NCBI GenBank assembly: GCA_903828675.1
Contig: CAIKND010000048.1
Location: 1-64,000, forward strand
Source: an uncultured Acidobacteriaceae bacterium
GTDB lineage: Bacteria; Acidobacteriota; Terriglobia; Terriglobales; Acidobacteriaceae
Length of the DNA: 64,000 bases
Direction: 5' to 3'
The notes under the pieces were generated by a model, which saw only the letters and a program-made list of their open reading frames with translations, did not search any database and was not told the origin of the DNA. Of this stretch, positions 27,669 to 35,676 are shown one piece after another (within the stretch, counting starts at the first letter, position 1; each line of letters opens with the position of its first letter). The position numbers and the translations under genes were made by a program.

Positions 27669-28116
27669 CGCTCTTTCGTTAAATGAAGTAGAGATAAGGT
27701 TTTTGGTCAGAGGCTCTCTGAAAGAGAGAGCCCGGGCCAAACCAAGGTATAAGCTCGTGAAGATCTTTGCGTGATGGCCAGTATGAATTTGGCTGTCGGG
27801 CTTGGATCGAACGATCTTCATAAGATCTGCTTCCTAAAACTCAATAACGGCAAGTGCATCGGAAGCTCAACCCGGCAGTTGATCCGATTTTGAGAAGGGG
27901 CTGAACCGGCCCCCATTAGAGACATAGATAAGAAGCCGACACAGTCTTCATGGATGTGGTCCGAAGGCCTTTCGGGGAGCGTGAACAAGCCGCCGCCGAT
28001 CGAGACCAGAGTCCCGACCGCCATGAAAGGCATATTGAGTCGCTCCAGTCACAACCTTACCGGTGGGAGGCGCAAGGCAGCTTGTGCCCCCAAATCTATC
28101 CGGCCAGTGGAGCCAT
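27669..28116. other. Intergenic region before the excisionase-like gene
   Basis: No convincing gene. A short inverted repeat GGCTCTCT / AGAGAGCC lies at 27712-27732 without a T-run. A minus-strand frame at 27818-28033 (71 aa) starts with a hydrophobic segment but has no SD and is not called. Confidence 0.35.
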
Positions 28117-28494
28117 ATGGCAACCATGACGCAATTCCGCAACCAGAATCCTCTGCTTCGTCAGAAATCTCAAACCTCAGTTCCATCTCCCCATCCAACT
28201 GTAGATCCAAAGACATCGCTGCCGGTGGGACAATCCGCCCAACGGCGCACCCTGATTCCCGCCATTTACTTGGAGGTTGAACGAGCACCGATTTCGACCT
28301 ACGACGACAATCCAATCTTTAATGAACACGGTGCGGCAGCATTCCTCGGGCTGAGGTCAGAGACCCTTAAGAAGTGGCGGCAGCGCGATCAGGGTCCGGA
28401 CTATATCCAGTACGGAAAGGCCGGTCCAGTTCGCTACGAGTTGAACACCCTGACGGCATTTCGAGCAGCCCACAGAGTCCAGGTTGGGGTCTAG
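28117..28494 (+). CDS. Helix-turn-helix protein, candidate recombination directionality factor, 125 aa
   Basis: The C-terminal half is an excisionase-type winged HTH: FNEHGAAAFLGLRSETLKKW, then RQRDQGPDYIQYGKAG and PVRYELNTLTAFRAAH. The N-terminal 70 residues are disordered (proline, serine and glutamine rich). The start at 28117 has GTGGAG five bases upstream; 28126 is also possible. Its location 0.75 kb before the island integrase makes it the best candidate for the factor that directs excision. Followed two bases later by the next gene. Confidence 0.65.
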   Translation: MATMTQFRNQNPLLRQKSQTSVPSPHPTVDPKTSLPVGQSAQRRTLIPAIYLEVERAPISTYDDNPIFNEHGAAAFLGLRSETLKKWRQRDQGPDYIQYGKAGPVRYELNTLTAFRAAHRVQVGV

Positions 28495-28496
28495 CG

Positions 28497-28835
28497 ATGG
28501 CCGATACAAGCTCTGCCGTGACAGAACTCCGATCCACATGGCATGGCCTCCCCGATCTTGATCGTGCACAGGCCATCAAGTCCATTCATCAATCTGGCGT
28601 CAGACTTGTGGAGCTGGCCTCTATGTTGAATTGCTCACCATCCTTGTTGACGCATCTCCTGCAAGCCGGACAGGCTCCCCTTGAAGATCGAGCCCTCGCT
28701 CGCCAAGGAGTTCTGAGCACACGAGCGCTTGTGCGGCGCGCGAAGGCGGTTGGGATTCGTCGAACCGCCCTCCACCGTGAAGAAATCGCCTATGAGAGGG
28801 AACAGTTGGCGATGGCAGAGCGCCTCCCAATCTAG
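28497..28835 (+). CDS. Small HTH-like protein of unknown function, 112 aa
   Basis: The centre (QSGVRLVELASMLNCSPSLL, then THLLQAGQAP) has a helix-turn-helix pattern like the KorB/ParB DNA-binding core, followed by a second helical region rich in Arg (STRALVRRAKAVG). It starts two bases after the stop of the HTH gene and is probably co-translated with it. The resemblance to ParB is by pattern only. Confidence 0.55.
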   Translation: MADTSSAVTELRSTWHGLPDLDRAQAIKSIHQSGVRLVELASMLNCSPSLLTHLLQAGQAPLEDRALARQGVLSTRALVRRAKAVGIRRTALHREEIAYEREQLAMAERLPI

Positions 28836-29246
28836 CAGTCGTCTGGCGAGCGCCTTACAAGAGCAATCCGTGGTTGATTGAGACCCGTTTGACTGCGTGG
28901 GCACCCGCGTGACAAAAGTCCCAAGAAGAGCTCCTTACCACAAGCCGCACGAGTCATACAGTCCTCCCTAGATCTCATCCAAGAAAAGTCGAATCTCCAG
29001 CTGTCCAACCAACTTCGCCAAAGCCGTCTTGTCCGATCTCCACGTCTCCAGGTAACTCTTATGCAAGTCGAATCTCAACTCAATCGAACACCGGTTTTGA
29101 TGCCACCGCCACTCCTGACCGAGGAGGAACTGGCATACGCCTTTGGCGCAACGGTCGAATGGGTACGTGCCCACTCCCACCCAACCGTTCCTTCGCGTAC
29201 AATCTCGACCAAAGGCATTGCAGTCAATGGGCAGATCGGAAAATCG
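28836..29246. other. Region upstream of the island integrase
   Basis: The frame from 29061 runs into the integrase, and its residues 14-40 (LMPPPLLTEEELAYAFGATV) look like half of an HTH_17 domain, so this may be the remnant of a small gene joined in frame. No promoter is assigned. Confidence 0.35.
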
Positions 29247-30404
29247 ATGGCCCGAAGACGATACCAGCAAGGCCAACTCTCATCAGTCAAGGGGAGTTGG
29301 ATCGCTCGTTGGCGTGAAGACGTGATTACCAGCAGCGGAGAGGTGCGGCGCATCCGCAAGAAGGAGGCAATTGGAACCCTGAAGCAGTTCCCGACCAAGC
29401 GGCTGGCACAACGAGAGCTTGATCGGCGCTTGAAAGAAGTGAATGCGGAGGATTACCGGCCGAGACCGCAGGCGACCTTTGCAGAATTCGCCGAACGATG
29501 GATGGAAAGCGTTATGAAGCAGCACAAACCTAGCTCGCAATCCTCTGAGAAGTCACACATCAAACGCGTCTTGATTCCACGTTTTGGCCCTGTGAGCCTA
29601 AAGGACATCAACGCCGAGGCCGTGCAAGTTTTCGTTTCCTCGCAGCAAGGGGCACCGAAGACCGCGCGCAACCTCATTTGCACAATGCGAATGATGTGGA
29701 AGACGGCTAAGGACTGGGGATATATTTCGCACGATCCATTCCTGAGCTTGCGGTTTCCAGAGAAATCGATGGGAAACACCTACAACTTTACCGTCGAGGA
29801 ATCGCTGGCGATCATTGAGGCAGCAACGGAAGATTGGAAAGCATTCTTCTGGCTACTGGCAGAAACGGGAATGCGGCCCGGGGAACTCGCCGGTCTCAAG
29901 GTGGATGGCGTTGACTGGCAGGCCGGCACAATCCGTATTGAACAAAGCGTTTGGCAGGGAGAAGTGCAGACACCAAAGAGCGCTAAGGCAATCCGGACTT
30001 TTGCAATTTCATCAGGACTGGTGAAACGCCTGCGAGCGTATCAGCGTGACTGCTGGATGAGAAACGATCTTGGACTGATGTTTGTCTCGCGAAAGGGAAC
30101 CCCCCTGAGCATGGACAACTTCCGCAACCGTGTGCTCAACCCCATCCTAAAACAGCTCAAGATCGATAAGAAGCTGAAAGCGCTGGGAATCAAGAGATGC
30201 GGTAACTATGCATTCCGGCACATGAATGCAACCGTGATGGATGAAATCGGCACTCCGCTCAAGACAAGGCAACACCGACTTGGGCACGCGCAGATTGAAA
30301 CCACCATGAATCACTACACACACAAAGTAGACGCTGATGACCGACAAGCCGCCGAAACTATCGGGGGTATGCTGTCACCGACAGTCAAAACGGCAATTAT
30401 GTAA
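29247..30404 (+). CDS. Tyrosine recombinase, integrase of the tRNA-fMet island
   Basis: The 385-residue protein has an N-terminal AP2-like arm-binding part (YQQGQLSSVKGSWIARWRED), a SAM-like core-binding domain (PQATFAEFAERWMESVMKQH) and the catalytic domain with Arg210 (ETGMRPGEL), Arg324 in YAFRHMNAT, His347 (HRLGHAQ) and the nucleophile Tyr357 (TMNHYTHK). In the HxxR box the first His is replaced by Tyr321, a less common but tolerated form. The start at 29247 gives a normal family length; the frame is open to 29061. The gene ends 81 bases before attR and reads toward the tRNA, as in most tRNA-targeting islands. Confidence 0.9.
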   Translation: MARRRYQQGQLSSVKGSWIARWREDVITSSGEVRRIRKKEAIGTLKQFPTKRLAQRELDRRLKEVNAEDYRPRPQATFAEFAERWMESVMKQHKPSSQSSEKSHIKRVLIPRFGPVSLKDINAEAVQVFVSSQQGAPKTARNLICTMRMMWKTAKDWGYISHDPFLSLRFPEKSMGNTYNFTVEESLAIIEAATEDWKAFFWLLAETGMRPGELAGLKVDGVDWQAGTIRIEQSVWQGEVQTPKSAKAIRTFAISSGLVKRLRAYQRDCWMRNDLGLMFVSRKGTPLSMDNFRNRVLNPILKQLKIDKKLKALGIKRCGNYAFRHMNATVMDEIGTPLKTRQHRLGHAQIETTMNHYTHKVDADDRQAAETIGGMLSPTVKTAIM

Positions 30405-30413
30405 GGGAATTCT

Positions 30414-30433
30414 GGACCCTAGTTGGACCCTGG
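30414..30433 (+). other. Putative integrase arm-type site near attR
   Basis: GGACCCTAGTTGGACCCTGG contains two direct GGACCCT(A/G)G units 11 bases apart and lies 52 bases inside the right attachment repeat. A near copy sits 80 bases inside the left repeat (6659-6678). Paired direct repeats flanking the core on the element side are how lambda-type integrases bind their arm sites. Confidence 0.45.
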
Positions 30434-30485
30434 AACGTCAAGGATTCAACTGGAAACTCAGCAAGTTGCTGATAAGGGTGAATTT

Positions 30486-30565
<80 letters not shown>

Positions 30566-30677
30566 TTTACAGTTTAGCAACCTACATGACTGGGGTCAAA
30601 TGGTTGGCAATGCAGCGCCTCCGCTCCATCCGGTACACTGCAGGAAACCCTGGTTACACCAGCGAGGAACTCCACGG

Positions 30678-32111
30678 ATGTCACCACTTTACGTCGCAGT
30701 CCTGGCAGTTATTGTCGTTGCTCTGCTGTCTGTCTCGCTTTATCGCACCTCACAGGTTAAGACCAAGGCGGACTACCTGGTAGCCGGGCGGTCTCTGCCT
30801 GCGATAGTTCTGGTGCTCACGCTGCTTACGTCGTGGATCGGAGCCGGATCGCTGTTCGCGGGGGCGGAGAACGCCTACAGAAACGGCTTTGCCGCTTTAT
30901 GGCAACCTGCTGGCGGCTGGTTGGGATTGCTGCTCATCTACTTCATTGCGCCTCGCGCGCGAAAGTTTGCACAATTCACGCTGCCTGATCTGCTGGAGGC
31001 CCGGTACAACCAGACAGCGCGTGTGCTGGGCACATTTGCCATCCTGTTCTCGTATGTGGGAATCACCAGCTACCAGTTCAAGGGCGGCGGGAATGTGCTG
31101 CACCTGATCTTTCCAGACGCGGTAACCCCGGAGCTGGGCGCCTATATCATCGCGGCCTTCGTAATTCTCACCACGGCGTTGGCAGGCATGTCCTCGGTGG
31201 CCTATATGGACGTGGTCATCGGCTCCCTGGTCACGGTCATCTGCATCATCGCCGCGCCCATGCTCTTCCTCAAGGCGGGCGGGTGGGCCGGGCTGCACGC
31301 GTCTTTGCCGCCCGAGCACTTTCAGGTGCTGGGCAACCTTACGCTGGTGCGCGCACTGGAGTTTCTGGTTCCCACCATGCTGTTGATGCTCGGCAACCAG
31401 GTGATGTATCAGAAGTTCTTCTCAGCCAAAACCGAGAGGGACGCGCGCATTTCAGTCATTGGCTGGATTCTGGGAACGCTGCTCCTGGAGACGCTGATTG
31501 TGTCCATCGCCGTATTCGGTTCGGCGCTCTATCCGACGGGCGAGGTCTCCCGGCAGCCATACGAAATTATTCCATATACGGCGCGCCACGGGCTGCCCGC
31601 GCTGATGGGGGCTCTGCTGCTGGGCGCGGTTTTCGCCAAGGTCATATCGACAGCCTCGAACTACCTGTTCTCACCGGCCACCAACCTGGTGAACGACGTT
31701 TTTGTCCGCTACATTGCTCCGGGCGCCTCAAACAAGCGGGTGCTGATTGTGTCGCGGCTGGCCGTGGTGCTGCTGGGCTGCTGGGCGCTCTATCAGGCGA
31801 TTTACGCACCCAGCATTTTGCAAAAGATGCTGTGGGCCTACACCATCTACTCCGCGGCGCTGACCCCGGTGGTTCTGGCGGCGTTCTACTCGAAACGCGT
31901 TACGGCATGGGGCGCAGTTGCGGCCATTGCCGCCGGCACGGTTGTCACGCTGGTATGGGATGTACCGGGTGTGAAGACGTGGTTCCCGCAACTCCTGGCT
32001 CAGCGCGACGCCATCTTCCCGGCACTGTTCGCATCGTTGGGCGCAATGGTGGTGGTAAGCCTGTTTACGCGCGCACCGGTACCGCAGCAATTGGCGAAGT
32101 TTTCCGATTGA
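30678..32111 (+). CDS. Sodium:solute symporter (SSS family)
   Basis: The 477-residue protein has about 13 membrane helices. Family landmarks are the first helix (VAVLAVIVVALLSVSLY), DYLVAGRSLP, LLTSWIGAGSLFAGAENAYR with the sodium-site region, and VISTASNYLFSPATNLVND near helix 8-9. The frame is open back through the tRNA gene, so the start was set at 30678, where the SSS N-terminus begins. Substrate (sugar, amino acid, acetate) cannot be assigned from sequence. It is the first chromosomal gene beyond the island. Confidence 0.85.
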   Translation: MSPLYVAVLAVIVVALLSVSLYRTSQVKTKADYLVAGRSLPAIVLVLTLLTSWIGAGSLFAGAENAYRNGFAALWQPAGGWLGLLLIYFIAPRARKFAQFTLPDLLEARYNQTARVLGTFAILFSYVGITSYQFKGGGNVLHLIFPDAVTPELGAYIIAAFVILTTALAGMSSVAYMDVVIGSLVTVICIIAAPMLFLKAGGWAGLHASLPPEHFQVLGNLTLVRALEFLVPTMLLMLGNQVMYQKFFSAKTERDARISVIGWILGTLLLETLIVSIAVFGSALYPTGEVSRQPYEIIPYTARHGLPALMGALLLGAVFAKVISTASNYLFSPATNLVNDVFVRYIAPGASNKRVLIVSRLAVVLLGCWALYQAIYAPSILQKMLWAYTIYSAALTPVVLAAFYSKRVTAWGAVAAIAAGTVVTLVWDVPGVKTWFPQLLAQRDAIFPALFASLGAMVVVSLFTRAPVPQQLAKFSD

Positions 32112-32216
32112 GTCTCTGAAAGCGGGGTCGGAACTGAGTCCTGCCGAGGTGCTCCACCCAAGCCGCAAAAGCGAGATCGCGGCGACAGTGGGGCACCTGG
32201 CATTATGCGTTCACTT

Positions 32217-33125
32217 TTATTCGCTGGCGCGCTGCGCCACCAGCATCGAATCCAGAATCTGCGCCGAAATGTCCTTGACGGCCGCCGGAGAATGGGCCAG
32301 AAACAGCGTGTTGGTCTTATCGTTTTCGCCAATGGATTTCAGCGTGTCAAAGTACTGAGTAACCAGCACCAGTTGCATGACCTCTTTCGACGAAGCGCCT
32401 TCAACGGCCTTCTGAAACTGTTCCACCGAAACCTGCAAGCCTTCAATGATCGCCTTCCTCTGGTTGGCGATTCCCTGGCCCTGCAGGGCTTTGCTCTCGG
32501 CTTCGGCTTCGGCCTTCTTCACCACCAGAATCTTCTCTGCCTCACCCCTGGCGTTGGCGGCCACCTGCTCGCGCTGTGCGGCGTTGATGTCGTTCATAGC
32601 CGACTTGACCTTGGCGTCGGGAACAATATCGGTCACCAGCACGTTGACGATCTCGTAGCCGAAGGTGGCCATGTCCGCGTCGAGTTCCTGCTTCACGGCC
32701 GCGGCGATAGACGATTGCGTGGCAAATACCTCGTCCAGAGTCATTCCCGGCACATGGCCCAGAATTACCTGCTCGACGTAGGACTTAATCTGCGCCACCG
32801 GATCGGACAGCTTGTAGAACGCGTCGTACACTTTCTCGGGCCGCACGCGATTCTGCACTGAAATCGGAATGGTGACAAAGACATTGTCCTTGGTCTTGGT
32901 CTCCATGGTCAGGGTGATCTGATTCACGCGCAAGCTAACCATGCCCGCCACGGAGTCGAGGTACGGCATCTTCCAGTTCAGCCCGGCCTCGGCCACGCGC
33001 AGAAATTTGCCGAAGCGCGTGATGACCGCGACCTGCGCTGTGTTGACCGTGAAAAAGCTCCCCAGAACCAGGGAGAGAACAATGATTGCGGCAATCGCCA
33101 GCAAAACCATGAATACTACGTCCAT
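32217..33125 (-). CDS. SPFH/band-7 (stomatin-like) membrane protein
   Basis: The 302-residue protein has one N-terminal membrane helix (VFMVLLAIAAIIVLSLVLGS), the SPFH domain (NTAQVAVITRFGKF, TKDNVFVTIPISVQNRVRP, YVEQVILGHVPGMTLDEVFA) and a C-terminal Ala/Glu-rich coiled coil (ARGEAEKILVVKKAEAEAES). Such proteins form membrane microdomain scaffolds. The start at 33125 is set by GGAGGA before the ATG; the frame is open further but adds no domain. No NfeD partner is adjacent. Divergent from the DUF503 gene. Confidence 0.88.
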   Translation of the reverse strand: MDVVFMVLLAIAAIIVLSLVLGSFFTVNTAQVAVITRFGKFLRVAEAGLNWKMPYLDSVAGMVSLRVNQITLTMETKTKDNVFVTIPISVQNRVRPEKVYDAFYKLSDPVAQIKSYVEQVILGHVPGMTLDEVFATQSSIAAAVKQELDADMATFGYEIVNVLVTDIVPDAKVKSAMNDINAAQREQVAANARGEAEKILVVKKAEAEAESKALQGQGIANQRKAIIEGLQVSVEQFQKAVEGASSKEVMQLVLVTQYFDTLKSIGENDKTNTLFLAHSPAAVKDISAQILDSMLVAQRASE

Positions 33126-33312
33126 TCGAGTCCTCCGTCGCTTCGTCGGGAAGCAACGCCCGATTATATAGTGCCTCTGAGTAAGGGGAGTTACAGCCTG
33201 AGGATCGTAGCTGGGCGGTACCACCCTGGAAGCAGGTAACTTGCGCCGCGGAAATATTCTTCCCGAAAGCAGCAAACGGGCTTACACTGGCGAGGTAAAT
33301 TCCAGTGACGCC

Positions 33313-33609
33313 ATGCCCGTCGCCCAGTTGACTCTAGAGATCCGCATCGAGCACGCCCAGTCTCTCAAGGACAGGCGTCAGGTGGTCCGTTCCCTCAAGG
33401 ACCAGCTAAAGCAAGGGTTCAATATCTCTGTCGCGGAGATGGACGAGGCCGTCACCTGGCAGTCGGCTACCATCGGAATTGTGGCCATCTCCCGCTCCCG
33501 CGACTATCTCCACGGATTGATCGAAGAGGTGGAACGGGCCGCGCGCCGGATGCTCAACGAGCTGGGTGCGGAGCTTGCCGACTCCTTCTGGGAATATCTG
33601 GAGAGCTGA
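33313..33609 (+). CDS. ylxP: DUF503 protein (YlxP-like), 98 aa
   Basis: The whole 98-residue protein is one DUF503 domain: VAQLTLEIRIEHAQSLKDRR, then VVRSLKDQLKQGFNISVAE, then SATIGIVAISRSRDYLHGLI. In many bacteria ylxP lies next to infB and rbfA and belongs to the ribosome maturation set. Here rbfA is 4.4 kb downstream on the same strand, with six unrelated genes or repeats between, and infB is not in the window. Confidence 0.82.
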   Translation: MPVAQLTLEIRIEHAQSLKDRRQVVRSLKDQLKQGFNISVAEMDEAVTWQSATIGIVAISRSRDYLHGLIEEVERAARRMLNELGAELADSFWEYLES

Positions 33610-33629
33610 AGCGCCGCCGATCCCTTATA

Positions 33630-33729
33630 GATCCGGCAACTAAATACTGTTCGGGTGCCCCACCCATTCCCGCGTATTTTGCGGGAATGGGTGGGAAGAA
33701 GATGCCAGTGTTTTCTTGCCGGATCAATA
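33630..33729. repeat. MITE-like palindromic repeat, copy 1
   Basis: Ends are inverted repeats GATCCGGCAA (33630-33639) and TTGCCGGATC (33717-33726), and inside lies a hairpin CCCATTCCCGC / GCGGGAATGGG (33663-33691). The last 66 bases (33664-33729) recur at 34343-34408 with about three mismatches. No coding capacity. Confidence 0.7.
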
Positions 33730-33885
33730 GTTGACGATTCACAAGTTACATCTGCAATTCTTTCTGCTAGGCTTGCTGGCACGAGTTCCGGTCAGAAGGC
33801 CTCCCCCGTCAATCGTCTGCCCCATTCGACAGCTCCCGCAGGATGACAGGGCTTCCTGCCTCGGCACCGAAGAAACGGAGGGAAT

Positions 33886-34296
33886 ATGGGAAGCGACCCT
33901 GTAAATTCATGGACAATCTTTCTCACCACGATGATCGGCCTCAGTGTGGCCACTGAGCGCGTAACCGAAACCGCCAAGCAATGGCTGGGCCCTTGGCTGT
34001 CTGCCGGTTTGGGAGCGGCTCGCTACAGCGCCGCTGTCCAAACCATCGCCATCCTCAGCGGCATCCTTGTCACCGCGGTCAGCGGGCTCAATCCTATCAA
34101 CATCCCGCAGTACAAACCCTTCGACTGGGGAAACAAGGCCGACTGGCTCGCCTGGCTGGTAACCGGCGTCCTGGTCTCAGGCGGATCGGCCATCTGGAAT
34201 CACCTGCTCGACATCCTTCAGGCAACCAAGGTCCAAAAGGAACAGACGGCAACCAATGCCGTCGCGGCCGGCAGTAGTCCGGCGGGCACTCCATAA
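33886..34296 (+). CDS. Small integral membrane protein, 136 aa
   Basis: A strong SD (GGAGGG) precedes the ATG at 33886. Two or three membrane segments are visible (SWTIFLTTMIGLSVATE, YSAAVQTIAILSGILVTAVS, WLAWLVTGVLVSGGSAIWNH). The tail is Ala/Ser/Thr-rich. No family recognised with confidence; the size and layout recall holin-like or phage-tail accessory membrane proteins, but nothing in the context supports that. It is framed by two copies of the palindromic repeat. Confidence 0.6.
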   Translation: MGSDPVNSWTIFLTTMIGLSVATERVTETAKQWLGPWLSAGLGAARYSAAVQTIAILSGILVTAVSGLNPINIPQYKPFDWGNKADWLAWLVTGVLVSGGSAIWNHLLDILQATKVQKEQTATNAVAAGSSPAGTP

Positions 34297-34342
34297 GACA
34301 GGCCGTCAGAACAAGCAGAACAGGCGCCAGCGGGCGCGCCAT

Positions 34343-34408
34343 CCATTCCCGCGCATTTTGCGGGAATGGGTGGGAAGAAGATGACCTTGTTTTCTTGCCG
34401 GATCAATA
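34343..34408. repeat. MITE-like palindromic repeat, copy 2 (left end missing)
   Basis: Same 66-base core as 33664-33729, with the hairpin CCATTCCCGC / GCGGGAATGG and the TTGCCGGATC end. The left terminal inverted repeat present in copy 1 is absent, so this copy is truncated. Confidence 0.7.
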
Positions 34409-34497
34409 ACCTCAACTGTATGGAGCCGTACCAAAAATGCTCTGATCTTTATACAATGTGCAAGTCTGCAAGCAGGCCGAAATTCAAGGAGGTCTCC

Positions 34498-34968
34498 ATG
34501 GGTGTTCTCGATAGCTTTCCCCGCATTACTCCTTTTCTGTGGTTCGACTCGAACGCGGAAGAGGCGGTTGAATTCTACCTTTCCATTTTCAAGAACTCGC
34601 AGAAGCTCGGCGAGATGCGCGTAGGCGGTGACGGCAACGGACAGAAGGGCCACGTCGTCACCATTGCTTTCGAGCTCGACGGCCAGAGATTTACCGCGCT
34701 CAACGGCGGCCCCGTGTACAAGTTCACTGAGGCCATTTCATTTGTAGTGCGCTGCGACACCCAGCAGGAAGTGGACGACTACTGGATCAAACTGACCGAC
34801 GGCGGCGCTGAAATGCAGTGCGGCTGGCTGAAGGACAAATTCGGCCTTAGCTGGCAGATCGTGCCCGCCCGCCTGCCCGAGTTGGTCAGGCATCCCAAAG
34901 CGATGGAAGCCATGATGAAGATGAAAAAGATCGACCTGGCGGAGCTGGAGCGCGCGGCGCAATTGTAA
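34498..34968 (+). CDS. VOC-superfamily protein (PhnB-like), 156 aa
   Basis: Strong SD AAGGAGG six bases before the ATG at 34498. The sequence has the PF06983 pattern: ITPFLWFDSNAEEAVEFYLS, FELDGQRFTALNGGP, ISFVVRCDTQQEVDDYW and CGWLKDKFGLSWQIVP. Members are mostly of unknown function despite the name 3-demethylubiquinone methyltransferase-like. Single gene, close to the second palindromic repeat. Confidence 0.85.
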   Translation: MGVLDSFPRITPFLWFDSNAEEAVEFYLSIFKNSQKLGEMRVGGDGNGQKGHVVTIAFELDGQRFTALNGGPVYKFTEAISFVVRCDTQQEVDDYWIKLTDGGAEMQCGWLKDKFGLSWQIVPARLPELVRHPKAMEAMMKMKKIDLAELERAAQL

Positions 34969-35130
34969 GCCGCGGCTATCTCCCCGGCGCAGCCGGCATC
35001 GCTACACCCTTCGCCAGGAAAAGGCGAAGGATAGGGCACCCTCGGATTCGCTGGGAAAGTGTGGGGCACCCGGCGGTGCGATTAGGAGGATTCCAATACT
35101 CTTTGAGAGTTCTAGCGGTCATCCTAGGCT

Positions 35131-35676
35131 TCATTGTTGCTTGTTAGCGTTCTCTGCGGGAATTACGGTTATTTCAAGTGCATTCGAATAAACCTTTTTC
35201 GTTTCTCCGGCAGTGTCTGATGCGTATCGCGATACCCGGATCGTGTATTTGCCGGGATGATCGAACCGGTATAGATCACTGACAGTCGAGTTGCTCGTTA
35301 CACTCTTACCTGGATCAATCGCTCCCTGCGTAAAGCTCCCAGGCAATCTAGTAGGCAGCTGCAGCATTTGTCCATTCGGGAGCTGTTGAAATCGCGGTCC
35401 TACCTCAGCAACCGAATCACCATTTTCGTTTCGCACATCATACTGGTAGAAAGAAGCAACGTTTCCATGATTCCCAAACAATAGCGTAATTGGCTCTTGA
35501 GAGGTATTGGTCAGTTTGATTGTAATGTCAATGTTTTCACCTAACTTGATCTCGGATTTTGGCACCTTCAACGTTAGTGTTAATCTCGGAGGTGTGGCTT
35601 CTTGAGCCTTAAGGCCGATCACCGTAACGCTAATTGCTAACAAGCCGAATACTAGACCCTTCGCAAGCCTTTTCAT
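35131..35676 (-). CDS. Secreted beta-sandwich protein, BsuPI-like, 181 aa
   Basis: Signal peptide MKRLAKGLVFGLLAISVTVI, then a single Ig-like domain (LTLTLKVPKSEIKLGENIDI, then TIKLTNTSQEPITLLF, then YQYDVRNENGDSV). The tail ends with GKYTIRVSRYAS. The pattern resembles the BsuPI proteinase-inhibitor-like fold. Its ATG overlaps the stop of the upstream secreted protein (ATGA at 35676), so both are co-translated. GAGGA lies upstream. Specific function unknown. Confidence 0.65.
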   Translation of the reverse strand: MKRLAKGLVFGLLAISVTVIGLKAQEATPPRLTLTLKVPKSEIKLGENIDITIKLTNTSQEPITLLFGNHGNVASFYQYDVRNENGDSVAEVGPRFQQLPNGQMLQLPTRLPGSFTQGAIDPGKSVTSNSTVSDLYRFDHPGKYTIRVSRYASDTAGETKKVYSNALEITVIPAENANKQQ

